A stretch of DNA of 5,279 nucleotides from a bacterium UBA3734 (GTDB taxonomy: Bacteria; Bacteroidota; Bacteroidia; Bacteroidales; Bacteroidaceae). The stretch is from the NCBI GenBank assembly GCA_002372575.1, contig DFHC01000038.1, positions 288-5,566 of the forward strand, given 5' to 3'. Below, one piece after another: positions 5,001-5,279 of the stretch. The notes under the pieces were generated by a model, which did not search any database, had not been told where the DNA came from, and was given only the letters and a program-made list of their open reading frames with translations. Numbering within the stretch: the stretch's first letter is position 1; the number at the start of each line of letters is the position of its first letter. The translations under genes and the position numbers were made by a program.

Positions 5001-5279
5001 TCATCTAATGTCACTTCATTGTTTACAATGCTCTTGTGCAGTCCGTCAGCCACGCCGAATGTCGTAACAAACGTATTCACCAGTGCTTTTGTACATTTCG
5101 TGACCTCACGGAAAATTGTCATCCGCTGGCGCAGTTTCTTTTCGTATGCATCCTTTAATTCGTATGGACCGACGCTGAACTTCATCTCGCAAAAATGCAC
5201 CATGCGGTCTGCCCGGTCGATGATAAGGTCAATCTGTGCGCCTTCCCTCTTGGCCGGGTCTTGATTGGCCTTGTCAGCC
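4988..5279 (-). CDS. C-terminal fragment of a DUF234-type AAA ATPase (partial at window edge)
   Basis: The frame stays open from the right edge to a TAA at 4988-4990, giving about 96 residues of a larger protein. The ATG at 5203 is an internal methionine, because coding similarity continues upstream of it (REGAQIDLIIDRAD precedes MVHFCEMKFS). The layout AQIDLIID, then CEMKF, then KALVNTFVTTFGV and EVTLDELF is what I recall of the C-terminal nuclease-like domain of archaeal-type P-loop ATPases with DUF234, abundant in Bacteroidales. The D of QIDLIID and the E-x-K of CEMKF fit a PD-(D/E)XK-like fold. The Walker motifs would lie outside the window and cannot be checked. The biological role of these proteins is poorly known. 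The gene shares its orientation with the sigma operon but is separated from it by 382 bp and is probably transcribed independently. Confidence 0.82.
   Translation of the reverse strand, partial: ADKANQDPAKREGAQIDLIIDRADRMVHFCEMKFSVGPYELKDAYEKKLRQRMTIFREVTKCTKALVNTFVTTFGVADGLHKSIVNNEVTLDELFL

Noticed and set aside
4810..5004. Minus-strand 64-codon frame overlapping the ATPase 3' end
   Set aside because: It overlaps the ATPase gene in another frame and is read through the long inverted repeat; there is no domain signal.
4988..5203. A stand-alone 71-residue gene starting at the ATG at 5203
   Set aside because: The open frame and family similarity continue upstream to the window edge, so the ATG is internal to a larger gene.
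5019..5264. Plus-strand 81-codon frame opposite the ATPase fragment
   Set aside because: It is antisense to a frame with clear family motifs (AQIDLIID, CEMKF).

Overview
The window looks like chromosomal DNA from a member of Bacteroidales, most likely Prevotella/Segatella or a close relative. The evidence is an ECF sigma factor of the Bacteroidetes-expanded type, a membrane anti-sigma-like protein with an STN/DUF4974-type periplasmic domain, a large STN + carboxypeptidase-like + plug + beta-barrel outer-membrane protein ending in the family-typical 'NAQGRT ... FNKNPKK' region, and an AAA-ATPase/DUF234-type gene of a kind very common in this order. Genus assignment is inference. All four supported genes lie on the minus strand.

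Layout from left to right. Positions 1-352 hold no gene. They begin with an array of palindromes at exact 21-bp spacing (3-81), followed by a perfect 10-bp hairpin and a repeated 12-mer (158-253). Positions 353-396 are a convincing intrinsic terminator for the minus-strand operon. Positions 403-3471 encode the 1022-residue outer-membrane protein. Positions 3468-4106 encode the anti-sigma-like protein, whose stop overlaps the start of the outer-membrane gene (ATGA). Positions 4120-4605 encode the sigma factor, 13 bp upstream of the anti-sigma gene. Positions 4606-4987 are a gene-free spacer with an AT-rich probable promoter zone and several strong inverted repeats. Positions 4988-5279 are the C-terminal end of a DUF234-type ATPase gene that enters from beyond the right edge.

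The three central genes form one transcription unit in the order sigma factor, inner-membrane anti-sigma-like protein, outer-membrane protein. The arrangement resembles Fec-type cell-surface signalling: an outer-membrane protein with an N-terminal periplasmic STN domain could contact the periplasmic domain of the membrane regulator, which in turn controls the sigma factor. Two features depart from the textbook version. The regulator is only 212 residues and seems to lack the FecR-type middle domain. The outer-membrane protein has no SusD-type partner in the window, so its substrate cannot be named.

The most interesting items are a GC-rich palindromic repeat that appears to have inserted in frame into the outer-membrane protein gene (residues about 914-924), an A8 run near its 3' end where loss of one A would stop the protein exactly at 'KNPKK', the compact regulator with an STN-like domain mirroring the one in the receptor, and the structured intergenic repeats at both ends. 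I see no CRISPR, insertion sequence, tRNA or rRNA, and no clearly new multi-gene system.
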